NCBI GenBank assembly: GCA_949283305.1
Contig: CASDRU010000016.1
Location: 74,155-132,997, forward strand
Direction: 5' to 3'
DNA length: 58,843 nt
Origin: an uncultured Spirochaetales bacterium
Lineage (GTDB): Bacteria; Spirochaetota; Spirochaetia; Sphaerochaetales; Sphaerochaetaceae
Shown: positions 49,955 through 58,690 of the stretch, piece by piece
Position numbering within the stretch: the first letter of the stretch is position 1
Layout of the letters: each line of letters starts with the position of its first letter
Position numbers and translations under genes: made by a program
Notes under the pieces: generated by a model
Databases searched by the model: none
What the model was told of the DNA's origin: nothing
Seen by the model: the letters and a program-made list of their open reading frames with translations, nothing else

Positions 49955-50341
49955 TTAGTTAGCAGCCTTAACTTCAACGACACAACCTGCAGCCTCAAGC
50001 TTTTCCTTCATTGCTGCTGCATCTTCCTTGCTTGCGCCTTCCTTGAGTGTTCCGCCGTTCTCACAGAGCTCCTTAGCCTCCTTAAGGCCGAGACCTGTTA
50101 CGCCACGTACTTCCTTGATACATGCAATCTTCTTTGCTGCATCAACACTCTTGAGGATAACGTTGAATTCTGTCGGCTCCTCTGCTGCCTCAGCACCTGC
50201 AGCTGCTGCTGCGCCCGGTACTGCTACTGCAGCTGCTGCTGCCTGAACACCAAACTTCTCTTCCATAGCCTTAATAAGCTCGGAAATCTCCATTACACTC
50301 ATCTGTGCAATTGACTCAAGAATTTCATCTTTTGTAGCCAT
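49955..50341 (-). CDS. rplL: Ribosomal protein L7/L12
   Basis: The 128 residues show the N-terminal dimer domain, an Ala-rich hinge ([21 protein letters not shown]) and the factor-binding domain [39 protein letters not shown]. It forms the flexible stalk. Confidence 0.97.
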   Translation of the reverse strand: MATKDEILESIAQMSVMEISELIKAMEEKFGVQAAAAAVAVPGAAAAAGAEAAEEPTEFNVILKSVDAAKKIACIKEVRGVTGLGLKEAKELCENGGTLKEGASKEDAAAMKEKLEAAGCVVEVKAAN

Positions 50342-50368
50342 ATTATCTACTCCTTATAAATATTTTTA

Positions 50369-50402
50369 ACGGTTTAGCAGGTTACTTGTAGACTAAAACC
50401 GT
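50369..50402 (-). promoter_or_regulatory. Stem-loop between rplJ and rplL
   Basis: ACGGTTTTAG and CTAAACCGT pair over nine positions with one bulged base, around a 15-base loop, right after the rplJ stop. It may balance L10 and the more abundant L12. Confidence 0.55.
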
Positions 50403-50403
50403 A

Positions 50404-50928
50404 TTAATTTGCGCTCCCCTGAGCTTCTTCTTTTGACTTCATGTAAGCAAGCAATGTTGCAGCGAGCTTCTGAACAGGAGCCTTCATTGTACCCATGAGG
50501 GAAGCAATGAGCTCGAGCTTTGTAGGAAGCTTACTGAGAGCTTCAACCTGCTCTGCTGTCATGAATTCCCCGTTTACGAGTGCTCCCTTGACTTCAAGTT
50601 TGCCATTGTCCTTTGCAGCGGCAAAAAGTGCCTTTGCAACAACATTTGCTGTGTCTCCTTTTGCAAGTGCAACAGCTGTAGGACCGACCATCTGCTCCTC
50701 AGCACCGCTCTTCTCAAGATCTGCAAGAGCGATCTTTGCATAGCGGTTCTTGACTACGCGATATGCTGCATCGTTCTTTCTCAGATCCTTTCTGATGTCT
50801 GTGATCTGAGCGACTGTGAGACCGCGGTAGTTTGTGAAGATATAGCTGTCATATCCTGCAAACTCATCTTTCAGAGCCTTTACTGCATCCTCTTTTGCCT
50901 GAGTTACTCTTGTCTTATAGTTTTCCAT
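50404..50928 (-). CDS. rplJ: Ribosomal protein L10
   Basis: The 174 residues show AVKALKDEFAGYDSYIFTNYRGLTVAQITDIRKDLR and NDAAYRVVKNRYAKIAL, then the L12-binding helix at the end. It follows rplA by 11 bases, so there is no room for an L10 leader at this place. Confidence 0.96.
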   Translation of the reverse strand: MENYKTRVTQAKEDAVKALKDEFAGYDSYIFTNYRGLTVAQITDIRKDLRKNDAAYRVVKNRYAKIALADLEKSGAEEQMVGPTAVALAKGDTANVVAKALFAAAKDNGKLEVKGALVNGEFMTAEQVEALSKLPTKLELIASLMGTMKAPVQKLAATLLAYMKSKEEAQGSAN

Positions 50929-50939
50929 TCAAAGCCTCC

Positions 50940-51632
50940 TCAGTTTGAAGATGATACGAAATCTTTGACATCAACATGGATTCCAGGACCCATTGTTGAA
51001 GATACTGCGACAGAAAGAACAAAGTCACCCTTAGCGTCACTTGGCTTCTTTCTCATAATCTCAGTTACAGTCACACGTGCGTTCTCTGCAATCTCAGCTG
51101 AATCCATGGTTGTCTTGCCGACTGCCATGTGTACAACGCCTGTCTTGTCAGAGCGGAATTCAACACGACCCTTGTTAAGCTCGCTGAGAGCCTCCTTGAT
51201 GTCGTTTGTAACTGTGTGAGTCTTCGGGTTCGGCATGAGACCGCGGCGTCCGAGAATCGGTCCGAGTCTACCTACGTCCTTCATCATATCCGGTGTTGCG
51301 ACTGCGATATCGAAATCCATCCAGCCTGAGCGGATCTTCTCGATGAGGTCATTGTCACCTACATATGCTGCTCCTGCATCAAGAGCCTCCTGAGCCTTCT
51401 CACCCTTTGCGAAGACAAGAATCTTCTTCTGAGCTGAGAACTGATGCGGGAGAACAACTGTGTCTCTTACGCTCTGGCTCTTCTTGAGAGAGAGCTTGAC
51501 AGATACCTCTACAGTCTCTGTGAACTTTGCAAATGCAACTTCCTTGCAGAGATTTACTGCATCGAGGAGAGAATAGACCTTAGTCCTATCAACCTTCTTT
51601 ACAGCTTCCTGATATTTCTTTCCTCTTTTCAT
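50940..51632 (-). CDS. rplA: Ribosomal protein L1
   Basis: The 230 residues include KGEKAQEALDAGAAYVGDNDLIEKI, VGRLGPILGRRGLMPNPKTHTV and KTGVVHMAVGKTTM. It forms the L1 stalk and in E. coli represses the rplK-rplA message. Confidence 0.97.
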   Translation of the reverse strand: MKRGKKYQEAVKKVDRTKVYSLLDAVNLCKEVAFAKFTETVEVSVKLSLKKSQSVRDTVVLPHQFSAQKKILVFAKGEKAQEALDAGAAYVGDNDLIEKIRSGWMDFDIAVATPDMMKDVGRLGPILGRRGLMPNPKTHTVTNDIKEALSELNKGRVEFRSDKTGVVHMAVGKTTMDSAEIAENARVTVTEIMRKKPSDAKGDFVLSVAVSSTMGPGIHVDVKDFVSSSN

Positions 51633-51633
51633 C

Positions 51634-52065
51634 TTACTTCTCCACCTCTACACCCATGCTGCGGGCTGTGCCTGCAACAATCTTCTTTGCAGCTTCGATA
51701 TCGTTAGCATTGAGATCTGGCATCTTTGTGTTAGCGATTTCAGTAAGCTGAGCATCAGTAAGCTTTCCTACCTTCACCTTGTTAGGTGTGCCGCTTGCGC
51801 TCTCAAGGCCGAGTGCCTTCTTGATGAGAACAGCTGCAGGTGGAGTCTTGAGCTCAAATGTGAAAGACTTGTCCTGGTAAACTGTAATGACTACAGGAAT
51901 GACGAGACCAGCTTCAAAACCCTTTGTTTTGTCGTTGAATTGCTGGACAAACTGTGGTGCACTGACTCCATGAGGACCGAGTGCCGGTCCGACCGGAGGT
52001 GCCGGTGTGGCTTTCTGTGCCGGACACTGCAATTTGATAATAGCAGTAACCTTCTTCTTTGCCAT
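51634..52065 (-). CDS. rplK: Ribosomal protein L11
   Basis: The 143 residues show [18 protein letters not shown] at the N-terminus and the C-terminal rRNA-binding part ending [13 protein letters not shown]. It begins after a 154-base leader and ends one base before rplA. Confidence 0.97.
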   Translation of the reverse strand: MAKKKVTAIIKLQCPAQKATPAPPVGPALGPHGVSAPQFVQQFNDKTKGFEAGLVIPVVITVYQDKSFTFELKTPPAAVLIKKALGLESASGTPNKVKVGKLTDAQLTEIANTKMPDLNANDIEAAKKIVAGTARSMGVEVEK

Positions 52066-52204
52066 AACTAAATCTCCTTACGCCGTGGCTGGTCTGAGTT
52101 GACCGATAATCCTGCCACGCGCTGGTATTAACGCCTGTACTACGATCAGGCTCCCACCTTGCATGTGCAAGGGAGTAATCAGTTTAATCTATATTTTATG
52201 TCAA
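52066..52204 (-). promoter_or_regulatory. Promoter and structured leader of rplK-rplA
   Basis: A perfect TTGACA (52199-52204) follows the nusG stop; a weak TGATTA lies 17 bases away. The leader then holds nested stems CTCCC/GGGAG around TTGCA/TGCAA (52161-52176), GCCTG/CAGGC, and CGTGGC/GCCACG just before AAGGAGA. By position this is the likely L1-binding autoregulatory site of the L11 operon; that is inference. Confidence 0.55.
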
Positions 52205-52219
52205 AAACCGATTGCTTTA

Positions 52220-52792
52220 TTATTTTACAATCTTCTCTGCCTGGGAGAAATCAACATCAACTGGTGTGAATCTTCCAAGGATTTCCAGCATAAGGCGAAG
52301 CTTGCCCTTTGCCAGATCAATTTCCTCTACAGTTCCATGGAAGGATGCGAAAGGTCCGCTTGTCACGATTACCTCTTCTCCCTTCTCGAAGTCCTGCTTC
52401 GGGCGGAAAGTCTTTTCTGCTGCAATCTCACCCGTGCGCTCGAGGATGCGCTTATGCTCAGTGGCTGTCAGTGGTACCGGAGGAACACGGCCGGACTTGT
52501 CTGCTGTGATGAAACCTGTGACACCTGCAATGCGTGCAATCCTGCTTGTGATGTCCTTCCAGTTTGAGTCATCAAGATTGAGCTCGACAAGAATATAGCC
52601 AGGAAGGAGCTTTCTCATCTCAGTCTTCTCCTCGCCCTTGTCATTGAGAGTCCTGACTTCCTCCATCGGAACTCTCACAGCTGTGCAATACAGAGCAAAA
52701 TCAGGATCATTGTCCCTCATCTTGTTGATCACGCGCTCTATCTTCTGCTCATGTCCTGAATATGTATGTACTACGTACCAACCCTGTGCCAT
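52220..52792 (-). CDS. nusG: Transcription factor NusG
   Basis: The 190 residues show the NGN domain (MAQGWYVVHTYSGHEQKIERVI, LPGYILVELN, TGFITADKSGRVPPVPLT) and a C-terminal KOW domain (KGEEVIVTSGPFASFHGTVEEID). It links RNA polymerase to Rho and to ribosomes. It follows secE. Confidence 0.97.
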   Translation of the reverse strand: MAQGWYVVHTYSGHEQKIERVINKMRDNDPDFALYCTAVRVPMEEVRTLNDKGEEKTEMRKLLPGYILVELNLDDSNWKDITSRIARIAGVTGFITADKSGRVPPVPLTATEHKRILERTGEIAAEKTFRPKQDFEKGEEVIVTSGPFASFHGTVEEIDLAKGKLRLMLEILGRFTPVDVDFSQAEKIVK

Positions 52793-52801
52793 ATATCTAC
52801 C

Positions 52802-52981
52802 TTAGAATATAAGATCGAGACCAAGACCGAGAAGGGTGTCAACGAGTCCGAGAACAACAGCAAAAATGATTGCTGAGATGATTACGACCCATGTTGACTT
52901 TACGACAACCTGTCTGGATGGCCATGAGACCTTCTTCATTTCAAGGAAACATTCTTTGAAATATCTGCCAATCTTCTTCAT
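52802..52981 (-). CDS. secE: Protein translocase subunit SecE
   Basis: A 59-residue frame read from the sequence: an amphipathic MKKIGRYFKECFLEMKKVSWPS, with the conserved KKVSWPS, followed by one membrane helix (VVIISAIIFAVVLGLVDTLL). It clamps SecY. It precedes nusG as in most bacteria. Confidence 0.95.
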   Translation of the reverse strand: MKKIGRYFKECFLEMKKVSWPSRQVVVKSTWVVIISAIIFAVVLGLVDTLLGLGLDLIF

Positions 52982-53011
52982 TACAACCTCACTCTCTTAT
53001 CAAGGCTCCTG

Positions 53012-53084
53012 CAGGCCAAGAGGGACTCGAACCCCCAACAAACGGTTTTGGAGACCGCCACTCTACCATTGGAGCTATTGGCCT
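53012..53084 (-). tRNA. tRNA-Trp (CCA)
   Basis: The 73-base cloverleaf on the minus strand has a 7-pair acceptor stem (AGGCCAA/TTGGCCT), a T-arm GGGTTCGAGTCCC and an anticodon loop CTCCAAA, giving anticodon CCA. The 3' CCA is not encoded. It lies between secE and rpmG. Confidence 0.96.
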
Positions 53085-53109
53085 GCACGAGCCTTGAAGA
53101 AAAGACTCT

Positions 53110-53286
53110 TTATTTGATCTTGGCCTCTCTGTGGAGAGTGTGCTTGTGCTCGAACGGACAATACTTCATGAGCTCGAGCTTGTTCGGAGTGTTTCTCCTG
53201 TTCTTCTCTGTTGTGTAGTTCTTCTGCTTGCACTCTGTGCACTGAAGAGCGATTTTCTCTACTGGACCTTTCTTCTTGGAAGCCAT
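53110..53286 (-). CDS. rpmG: Ribosomal protein L33, incomplete zinc site
   Basis: The 58 residues read [20 protein letters not shown], a middle part and [18 protein letters not shown]. The first zinc pair C16-x2-C19 is intact, but the second has C43 followed by His at 47 where the usual partner is Cys at 46. Treponemal L33 shows a similar loss. It lies between the two tRNA genes. Confidence 0.94.
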   Translation of the reverse strand: MASKKKGPVEKIALQCTECKQKNYTTEKNRRNTPNKLELMKYCPFEHKHTLHREAKIK

Positions 53287-53321
53287 ATCTTATCTCCTCG
53301 GTTATACCGTTTTCTTTAATG

Positions 53322-53394
53322 AGCCCTCGACCGGATTTGAACCGGTGACCCCCACCTTACCATGGTGGTGCTCTACCTGCTGAGCTACAAGGGC
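53322..53394 (-). tRNA. tRNA-Thr (GGT)
   Basis: The 73-base minus-strand cloverleaf has acceptor GCCCTTG/CGAGGGC, D-stem GCTC/GAGC, anticodon stem CCACC/GGTGG around ATGGTAA (anticodon GGT), and T-arm ACCGG/CCGGT. The 3' CCA is not encoded. It is the first product of the tRNA-Thr, rpmG, tRNA-Trp, secE, nusG transcript. Confidence 0.95.
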
Positions 53395-53410
53395 AATCTC
53401 TTTTTTCTCT

Positions 53411-53450
53411 GTTGCTTGCATGCAACCCAGGCATGTTTGAGCAAACATGC
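53411..53450 (-). other. Two hairpins in the leader before tRNA-Thr
   Basis: GCATGTTT/AAACATGC (53431-53450, four-base loop) and GTTGC/GCAAC (53411-53426) lie between the promoter and the tRNA. They may guide 5' processing of the tRNA precursor. Confidence 0.5.
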
Positions 53451-53457
53451 AACGATT

Positions 53458-53486
53458 ACAATACCAAACCACTCCTTGTTTGTCAA
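53458..53486 (-). promoter_or_regulatory. Strong promoter for tRNA-Thr to nusG
   Basis: Minus-strand TTGACA (53481-53486), a 17-base spacer and TATTGT (53458-53463), very close to consensus. Confidence 0.82.
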
Positions 53487-53530
53487 TATATCTGCTGAGA
53501 TTGGATGAAATTGCTCTTCTGTTGAAGAGG

Positions 53531-53575
53531 GGAAGCAGAAGAGAGTTGAAAAACTCGGCTTCCAGCTACTATTAT
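53531..53575 (+). promoter_or_regulatory. Promoter of glgP overlapped by an inverted repeat
   Basis: TTGAAA (53546-53551), an 18-base spacer and TATTAT (53570-53575) point towards glgP. An interrupted inverted repeat, GGAAGC-GAGTT around GAAA with AACTC-GCTTCC (53531-53563), covers the -35 box and could be an operator. Confidence 0.5.
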
Positions 53576-53673
53576 TTTCTTTCAAATTCCTATAAATTAG
53601 TCATGGAATTCTTTTAAGACGTTTCTTCTATAGAATTACCAGCAAAAAAGTTAGATATCACACAGGAGATATT

Positions 53674-56181
53674 ATGGCTAGTGAAATCAAGACAAGATAT
53701 GGCAAAACAAGCAAGGATATCAGGCAGGATATTGCCGAGCACCTGAGATACACCCTTGATGCAGACAGCTACCATATCGATGAAATGTCCCGCTATCAGG
53801 CTCTTTCATACGCTATCAGGGACAGAATCATCCACCAGTGGGACCAGACAAGAAAGACACAGAGAGCCAAGAAGGCAAAGCGGGTGTACTACCTTTCCCT
53901 TGAATTCCTCATGGGAAGAGCGATGACGAACAACATCATCAATCTCGGCCTGGAGAAGCCGGTTCGCGATGCTCTCAAGGACTTCGGAGTGACTCTTGAG
54001 GAGCTGAGGGACATGGAACCGGATGCAGGACTTGGAAACGGAGGACTTGGACGTCTTGCCGCATGTTTCCTGGACTCTCTTGCAACGCTTGAGATCCCGG
54101 CATTCGGTTATGGAATCAGATACAACTACGGAATCTTCACACAGCAGATAAAGAACGGCTGGCAGGTCGAGAGCCCGGACAACTGGCTCAAGGACGGCAA
54201 TCCATGGGAAGTCGTGCGCCCGGACAGGGTCTACCCTGTATTCTTCGGCGGAGAAGTCAAGCAGTACCGTGAAAACGGAAGGGACTACTTTGTATGGGAG
54301 CCTTCTGAGCAGGTCAACGGCCTTGCATACGATACCCCGATTGTAGGCTATGGCGGAAAGACGATAAACACACTCAGGCTCTGGAGTGCCACAAGCCCGG
54401 ATGGCTTCAGCTTCAAGGAATTCAACAGCGGAGACTATACTGAAGCTGTAAGAAATAAAATCAATGCAGAGACCCTTTCACAGGTCCTCTACCCCAACGA
54501 CACCCTCTACATGGGCAAGGAGCTCAGGCTCAAGCAGCAGTACTTCTTCGTTTCCTGTTCTCTTCAGGATACAATCAGGAGAATCAAGAGAGACGGAATT
54601 GCCCTTAAGGACATTCCAGAAAAAGCGGCGATCCAGCTTAATGACACTCACCCATCCCTTGCAATTCCTGAATTGATGAGGCTTCTCATAGACCAGGAAG
54701 GACTTGGATGGGATGAGGCATGGGAGATTACGGAAAAGACCATGGGATATACAAACCACACACTCATGCCAGAGGCACTTGAGAAATGGCCGCTTCCTAT
54801 GATCGAGAAGATTCTTCCACGCCACATGCAGATAATCTATGAGATCAACCAGCGCTTCATCTCAAAGGCAGTCTCATACTTCCCGCTTCAGAGCGACAGG
54901 ATATCGGCTGTATCCATCATTGAGGAAAGCAATCCCAAAATGGTCAGGATGGCAAATCTCTCAATAATCGGCAGCCATTCTACAAACGGCGTTGCAGCTC
55001 TTCATTCTGATCTTCTGAAAAAGAGCATGTTCCCGGAGTTCAACCAGATTTTCCCGGAGAGATTCAACAACAAGACAAATGGAATCACACAGAGAAGATG
55101 GCTGCTTGATGCAAACCCCGCTCTTGCTTCTCTCATTACAGATGCCATCGGGGACAAGTGGATTACAAACTTCGAGGAAATCAGGAAACTGAAGAGTTTC
55201 TCATCAGATCCGACCTTCATAGAGCGCTTTGCTGCCGTGAAGAAAGAGAGAAAGGAGAACGCGGCTGCATTCCTCAGGAAGGACTGCGGCATCATAATCG
55301 ATCCGGATACTCTCTTTGATGTTCAGGTAAAGAGAATTCATGAGTACAAGAGACAGCTGCTGAACATTCTCAACATAATAATGATCTACAACAGGATGAA
55401 GAATGACAGAGCATACCTCGAGTCATTCCCGCCGACAACATTCCTTTTCGGAGGAAAGGCGGCTCCCGGTTATGTGAATGCGAAGCTGATCATCAAGTTC
55501 ATCAACAACGTTGCCTCCGTGATAAACGCTGACAGCCAGGTCAACAAGCACCTCAAGGTGTTCTTCATGCCTAACTACCGCGTTACAATGGCAGAGAACA
55601 TAATTCCTGCAACAAACATCTCAGAGCAGATATCAACTGCAGGAACAGAGGCAAGCGGAACAGGCAACATGAAGTTCATGTGCAACGGAGCACTCACTAT
55701 GGGAACACTGGACGGAGCGAATGTCGAGATGGCTGAGGAGGCAGGCCTTGACAACATATTCATCTTCGGACACACCGAAGAAGAAATCAGAGCCCTCTCC
55801 TCTTCTTACAATCCGCTTGCATGGGTTGAAAAGGATGAGGATATAAAGGCAATGAAAGCACTTGTCGATTCAGGCTATTTCTCAATTCATGAGACAGGCA
55901 TATTCGAACCTCTCAAGAAGAGTCTCTTCGAATATGGAGACAGATATTATCTGATGGCTGACCTCAGAATGTATCATGACCGCCATGAGGAGGCACAGAA
56001 CCTTTACAGAGACAATCAGGCAGAATGGAACAGGAAGGCAATCATAAATGTCGCTTCCAGCGCAAAGTTCAGCTCAGACAGGACAATCCTTGATTATGCA
56101 AAGGAAATCTGGAATGTAAAGGAATGCAAGGTCAAGAAGAATACAGAAAACGATTCCCTTGACAGCCTGCTTGTAAAATAA
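53674..56181 (+). CDS. glgP: Glycogen/alpha-glucan phosphorylase
   Basis: Releases glucose-1-phosphate from glycogen or maltodextrins with phosphate. The 835 residues show EPDAGLGNGGLGRLAACFLDS, the active-site VKRIHEYKRQ segment, and the PLP lysine K667 in GTGNMKFMCNGALTMGTLDGANVEM. Length matches bacterial GlgP/MalP; glycogen and maltodextrin types cannot be separated here. AGGAGA precedes the ATG. It stands alone with its own promoter and terminator. Confidence 0.97.
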   Translation: MASEIKTRYGKTSKDIRQDIAEHLRYTLDADSYHIDEMSRYQALSYAIRDRIIHQWDQTRKTQRAKKAKRVYYLSLEFLMGRAMTNNIINLGLEKPVRDALKDFGVTLEELRDMEPDAGLGNGGLGRLAACFLDSLATLEIPAFGYGIRYNYGIFTQQIKNGWQVESPDNWLKDGNPWEVVRPDRVYPVFFGGEVKQYRENGRDYFVWEPSEQVNGLAYDTPIVGYGGKTINTLRLWSATSPDGFSFKEFNSGDYTEAVRNKINAETLSQVLYPNDTLYMGKELRLKQQYFFVSCSLQDTIRRIKRDGIALKDIPEKAAIQLNDTHPSLAIPELMRLLIDQEGLGWDEAWEITEKTMGYTNHTLMPEALEKWPLPMIEKILPRHMQIIYEINQRFISKAVSYFPLQSDRISAVSIIEESNPKMVRMANLSIIGSHSTNGVAALHSDLLKKSMFPEFNQIFPERFNNKTNGITQRRWLLDANPALASLITDAIGDKWITNFEEIRKLKSFSSDPTFIERFAAVKKERKENAAAFLRKDCGIIIDPDTLFDVQVKRIHEYKRQLLNILNIIMIYNRMKNDRAYLESFPPTTFLFGGKAAPGYVNAKLIIKFINNVASVINADSQVNKHLKVFFMPNYRVTMAENIIPATNISEQISTAGTEASGTGNMKFMCNGALTMGTLDGANVEMAEEAGLDNIFIFGHTEEEIRALSSSYNPLAWVEKDEDIKAMKALVDSGYFSIHETGIFEPLKKSLFEYGDRYYLMADLRMYHDRHEEAQNLYRDNQAEWNRKAIINVASSAKFSSDRTILDYAKEIWNVKECKVKKNTENDSLDSLLVK

Positions 56182-56203
56182 AGATCAGAAAGCATGAATA
56201 CTT

Positions 56204-56233
56204 AAGGCCAGAGCTTGCTGCCCTGGCCTTTTT
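56204..56233. terminator. Terminator between glgP and uidA
   Basis: AAGGCCAG and CTGGCCTT form an eight-pair stem, followed by TTTTT on the plus strand for glgP. On the minus strand the T run is weak, but it may also stop uidA transcripts. Confidence 0.85.
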
Positions 56234-56255
56234 CATCTTCTATGAGAATCAGCAA

Positions 56256-58058
56256 CTATTTTTTGTATCCGAAAGAAGGAATCTCTTTCCATCTGTTTTT
56301 GAAATAATGTGCTCCCATTTTCGGTCTTCTGTCTCTTGTAAGCAGGCCCTTTCTGTTTCCATCAGCCCTGTAAACACCCTGTATGGTATTGAAATCCGCG
56401 AAGTTCCATGGGTGCTCGCCGACTATGAAAGACCTCTTGTCGAACTCACTGTTGATCCTGTCGTAATACATGACCTGAAATTCCTCACTGAACATCTCAG
56501 GGACCGTAAGATGATAGCCGTTCAGTGTATCGGCACCGTACTCTGTCATTATAAGGGGCTTGTTGATGCCTTGCCAGAAATCGAGCTCAAGATTGAGAGC
56601 ATAGCAGGCGGCATCCATATCCCCTGAAAGATTGTACCAGCCATAGTAGCGGTTTATGCATATGACATCCATCTCTCTTGTGGAAAGATCTGCCTCATAG
56701 TTGTTCTGACAGCATACGAAAGTGACCGGCCTGTCCTGCGGATCAAGGGAATGTGTGAATTCATAAAGACTCGTCCAGTATTCTTTTGCAGATGTCGGCC
56801 AGTGTTCAGTGTCAGGCTCGTTCGCCATGCTCCACATCACGACAGACGGATGGTTCTTGTCCCTGGCGATCAGATCCCTTATCACACTCTCATGATGCTC
56901 TCTTATATTGAATGTCTTATATGGATCAGCACCTGTTCCTGCTCCTATTCCAACAGCAGGAGTCTCATCGATTATCACAATTCCTTCCTCATCTGCAAGA
57001 TCATACATTTCCTCTGCATACGGGTAATGGCTTGTCCTGAATGAGTTGGCATTCATCCATTTTATAAGGCTCATGTCCTTTACATCATAGGAAAGATTGA
57101 AGCCACGGCCGAACACCGCGCCGTCCTCATGCTTTCCAAAGCCTTTGAAATAGAAGTCCTTGCCGTTTATCAGGAACCTGCTGCCTTTCACCTCCACGCT
57201 CCTTATTCCAAAGCGCTGAGAGTATTTATCCTCCGCAAATGTGACTGTCATGGTATAGAGGTAAGGATCTTCTGGATACGGATTCCAGAGCCTTGCGTTC
57301 TTTATTCTGATCTCCCCCTTGCATCCCCTTGCCTCTCCTACAGTTTTTTTCTCCCTGTCTGTTATCTGAACAAAGGCTTCTCCTTTTCCGCATGTCTTTA
57401 TTTCATACCTTACAATGCCATCGGATCCTGAAATGGACGGAACTATGGTTATGTCATTTATGTAATCCTTCTTAGTCGTGTAGATTCTCACATTCCTGTT
57501 AATTCCCGCATAGTTGAAGAAATCGAAGTTAGGAAGATTTCTCTTCTTCCTCCATCTCTTGGCTGCTTCAACAGAAGGAACTCCTGCGTTATCAGAGCCG
57601 AAGAATGCAGTGCCATCCTCATTTCCAACCGGAAGAGTCGAATGATTCACCCTGTTGTCCACTGCAACCTGCAGCAGATTGTCCTGATTCCATTTCACGG
57701 ATTCTGTTATCTCCGCCTCAAATGGGAGGAAGCCCCCCTTATGCTCAGCTATCAGGACAGAATTAAGATACACTTTTGCATAATGAGTCACTGCATCGAA
57801 GCGAAGCACCAGGCGCTCATTTCTATATACATCAGGCACGCTGAAAGTCCTCTCATAGTATGCCCAGCCACAGTGCTCACGGTATTTAAGCTCATCTTTC
57901 TGGTCATTATAGCTTGCAGGGACTGCAATGTTCTCCTTTTTTTCATTTATAAAGCCTTCATCTATATTTCCCTCATGCGTTCCGTCATCAAGACAGAAAG
58001 ACCATACCCCGTTCAAATCGATAACACTTCTCTTTTCATTTACTCTTGGATAAAGCAT
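56256..58058 (-). CDS. uidA: Beta-glucuronidase, glycoside hydrolase family 2
   Basis: Cleaves beta-D-glucuronides. The 600 residues follow E. coli GusA throughout: an N-terminal jelly roll, an immunoglobulin-like domain and a TIM barrel. The acid/base is E414 in WSMANEPDTE and the nucleophile E506 in MTEYGADTLNG. The NRK triplet at 568-570 matches the N-x-K motif that binds the glucuronate carboxylate and separates this enzyme from galactosidases. The loop 1 insertion of E. coli GusA (before ARDKNHP) is short here, so it belongs to the no-loop-1 type. No signal peptide is present, so it acts in the cytoplasm. GAGGAGG precedes the ATG. Confidence 0.95.
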   Translation of the reverse strand: MLYPRVNEKRSVIDLNGVWSFCLDDGTHEGNIDEGFINEKKENIAVPASYNDQKDELKYREHCGWAYYERTFSVPDVYRNERLVLRFDAVTHYAKVYLNSVLIAEHKGGFLPFEAEITESVKWNQDNLLQVAVDNRVNHSTLPVGNEDGTAFFGSDNAGVPSVEAAKRWRKKRNLPNFDFFNYAGINRNVRIYTTKKDYINDITIVPSISGSDGIVRYEIKTCGKGEAFVQITDREKKTVGEARGCKGEIRIKNARLWNPYPEDPYLYTMTVTFAEDKYSQRFGIRSVEVKGSRFLINGKDFYFKGFGKHEDGAVFGRGFNLSYDVKDMSLIKWMNANSFRTSHYPYAEEMYDLADEEGIVIIDETPAVGIGAGTGADPYKTFNIREHHESVIRDLIARDKNHPSVVMWSMANEPDTEHWPTSAKEYWTSLYEFTHSLDPQDRPVTFVCCQNNYEADLSTREMDVICINRYYGWYNLSGDMDAACYALNLELDFWQGINKPLIMTEYGADTLNGYHLTVPEMFSEEFQVMYYDRINSEFDKRSFIVGEHPWNFADFNTIQGVYRADGNRKGLLTRDRRPKMGAHYFKNRWKEIPSFGYKK

Positions 58059-58081
58059 ATAATCCTCCTCAACTCATTTTA

Positions 58082-58120
58082 TTTCAAAAGAATGAGCCAG
58101 ACATGCATTTTCTTTTGAAA
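58082..58120. repeat. Perfect inverted repeat between uidA and the next gene
   Basis: TTTCAAAAGAA (58082-58092) and TTCTTTTGAAA (58110-58120) are exact 11-base complements with a 17-base spacer. The right arm contains the -35 box of the plus-strand gene, so this is a likely operator for one or both divergent genes. Confidence 0.6.
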
Positions 58121-58143
58121 AACATATATTTTTGCTTTATCAT
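58115..58143 (+). promoter_or_regulatory. Promoter for the cobaltochelatase-like gene
   Basis: TTGAAA (58115-58120), a 17-base spacer and TATCAT (58138-58143). The predicted start of transcription is at or within two bases of the ATG, so the message may be leaderless. Confidence 0.6.
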
Positions 58144-58150
58144 AAGGCGC

Positions 58151-58690
58151 ATGAAATACGCCCTGGTATATTTCGGAACAAAAAGCGAATCTGCATATGA
58201 GGAGATAGTCTCTTTCAAAAGAGAAGCAGAAGAGCGCCTTGATATCAGGGCCGAGCTTTTTTTCTCATCGCATCACTTCAAGGAAAACAGATTCGGCGTT
58301 CCTGTGCTGGAAGAGAAGAAAGAGACAATCCTCTCGCTGTTTGCAGAAAACGGAAACGAATACAGAAAACTTCTGAGCTATTCAGATCATGTGTCTCCTC
58401 CTCTTATCCTGGATCATCATGACATCATCTCATTGCTGGCTGATGAAGAAACTGAAAATGAAAAAAGATATATCCTTGCCATGCATGGAAGTTCTGATGA
58501 AAGCTGTATACTTTACAAGAAAGCAGAGGAAGAGATGGGCCACGCGTTCTCCATTGTCACAATAAAAGGCGGCACCCTCTCATACCAAAATCTCACATTT
58601 GAAGAGAAGAAAGCTCAAATAATACCGTTTCTGATCACGCTTTCTCATCATGCTGAAGACAACATAGGTGAACCACCTCATCTTAGCTGA
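58151..58690 (+). pseudogene. CbiK-like cobaltochelatase gene truncated by a transposon end
   Basis: The frame gives MKYALVYFGTKSESAYEE, a middle part, ILAMHGSSDE (candidate metal histidine) and KKAQIIPFLITLSHHAEDNIG. This follows the plan of anaerobic sirohydrochlorin cobaltochelatase CbiK, where a PxMLVAGDHAxNDMAG segment holds the second metal histidine. After DNIG the frame runs into the right end of an IS200/IS605 element and adds only EPPHLS before a stop. Compared with CbiK roughly 50-60 C-terminal residues are missing, so the gene is probably inactive. The ATG lacks a ribosome site. The family assignment rests on these motifs and is moderately sure. Confidence 0.6.

Noticed and set aside
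50929..50939. L10 leader upstream of rplJ
   Set aside because: Only 11 bases separate rplA and rplJ, too few for the known L10 leader structure.
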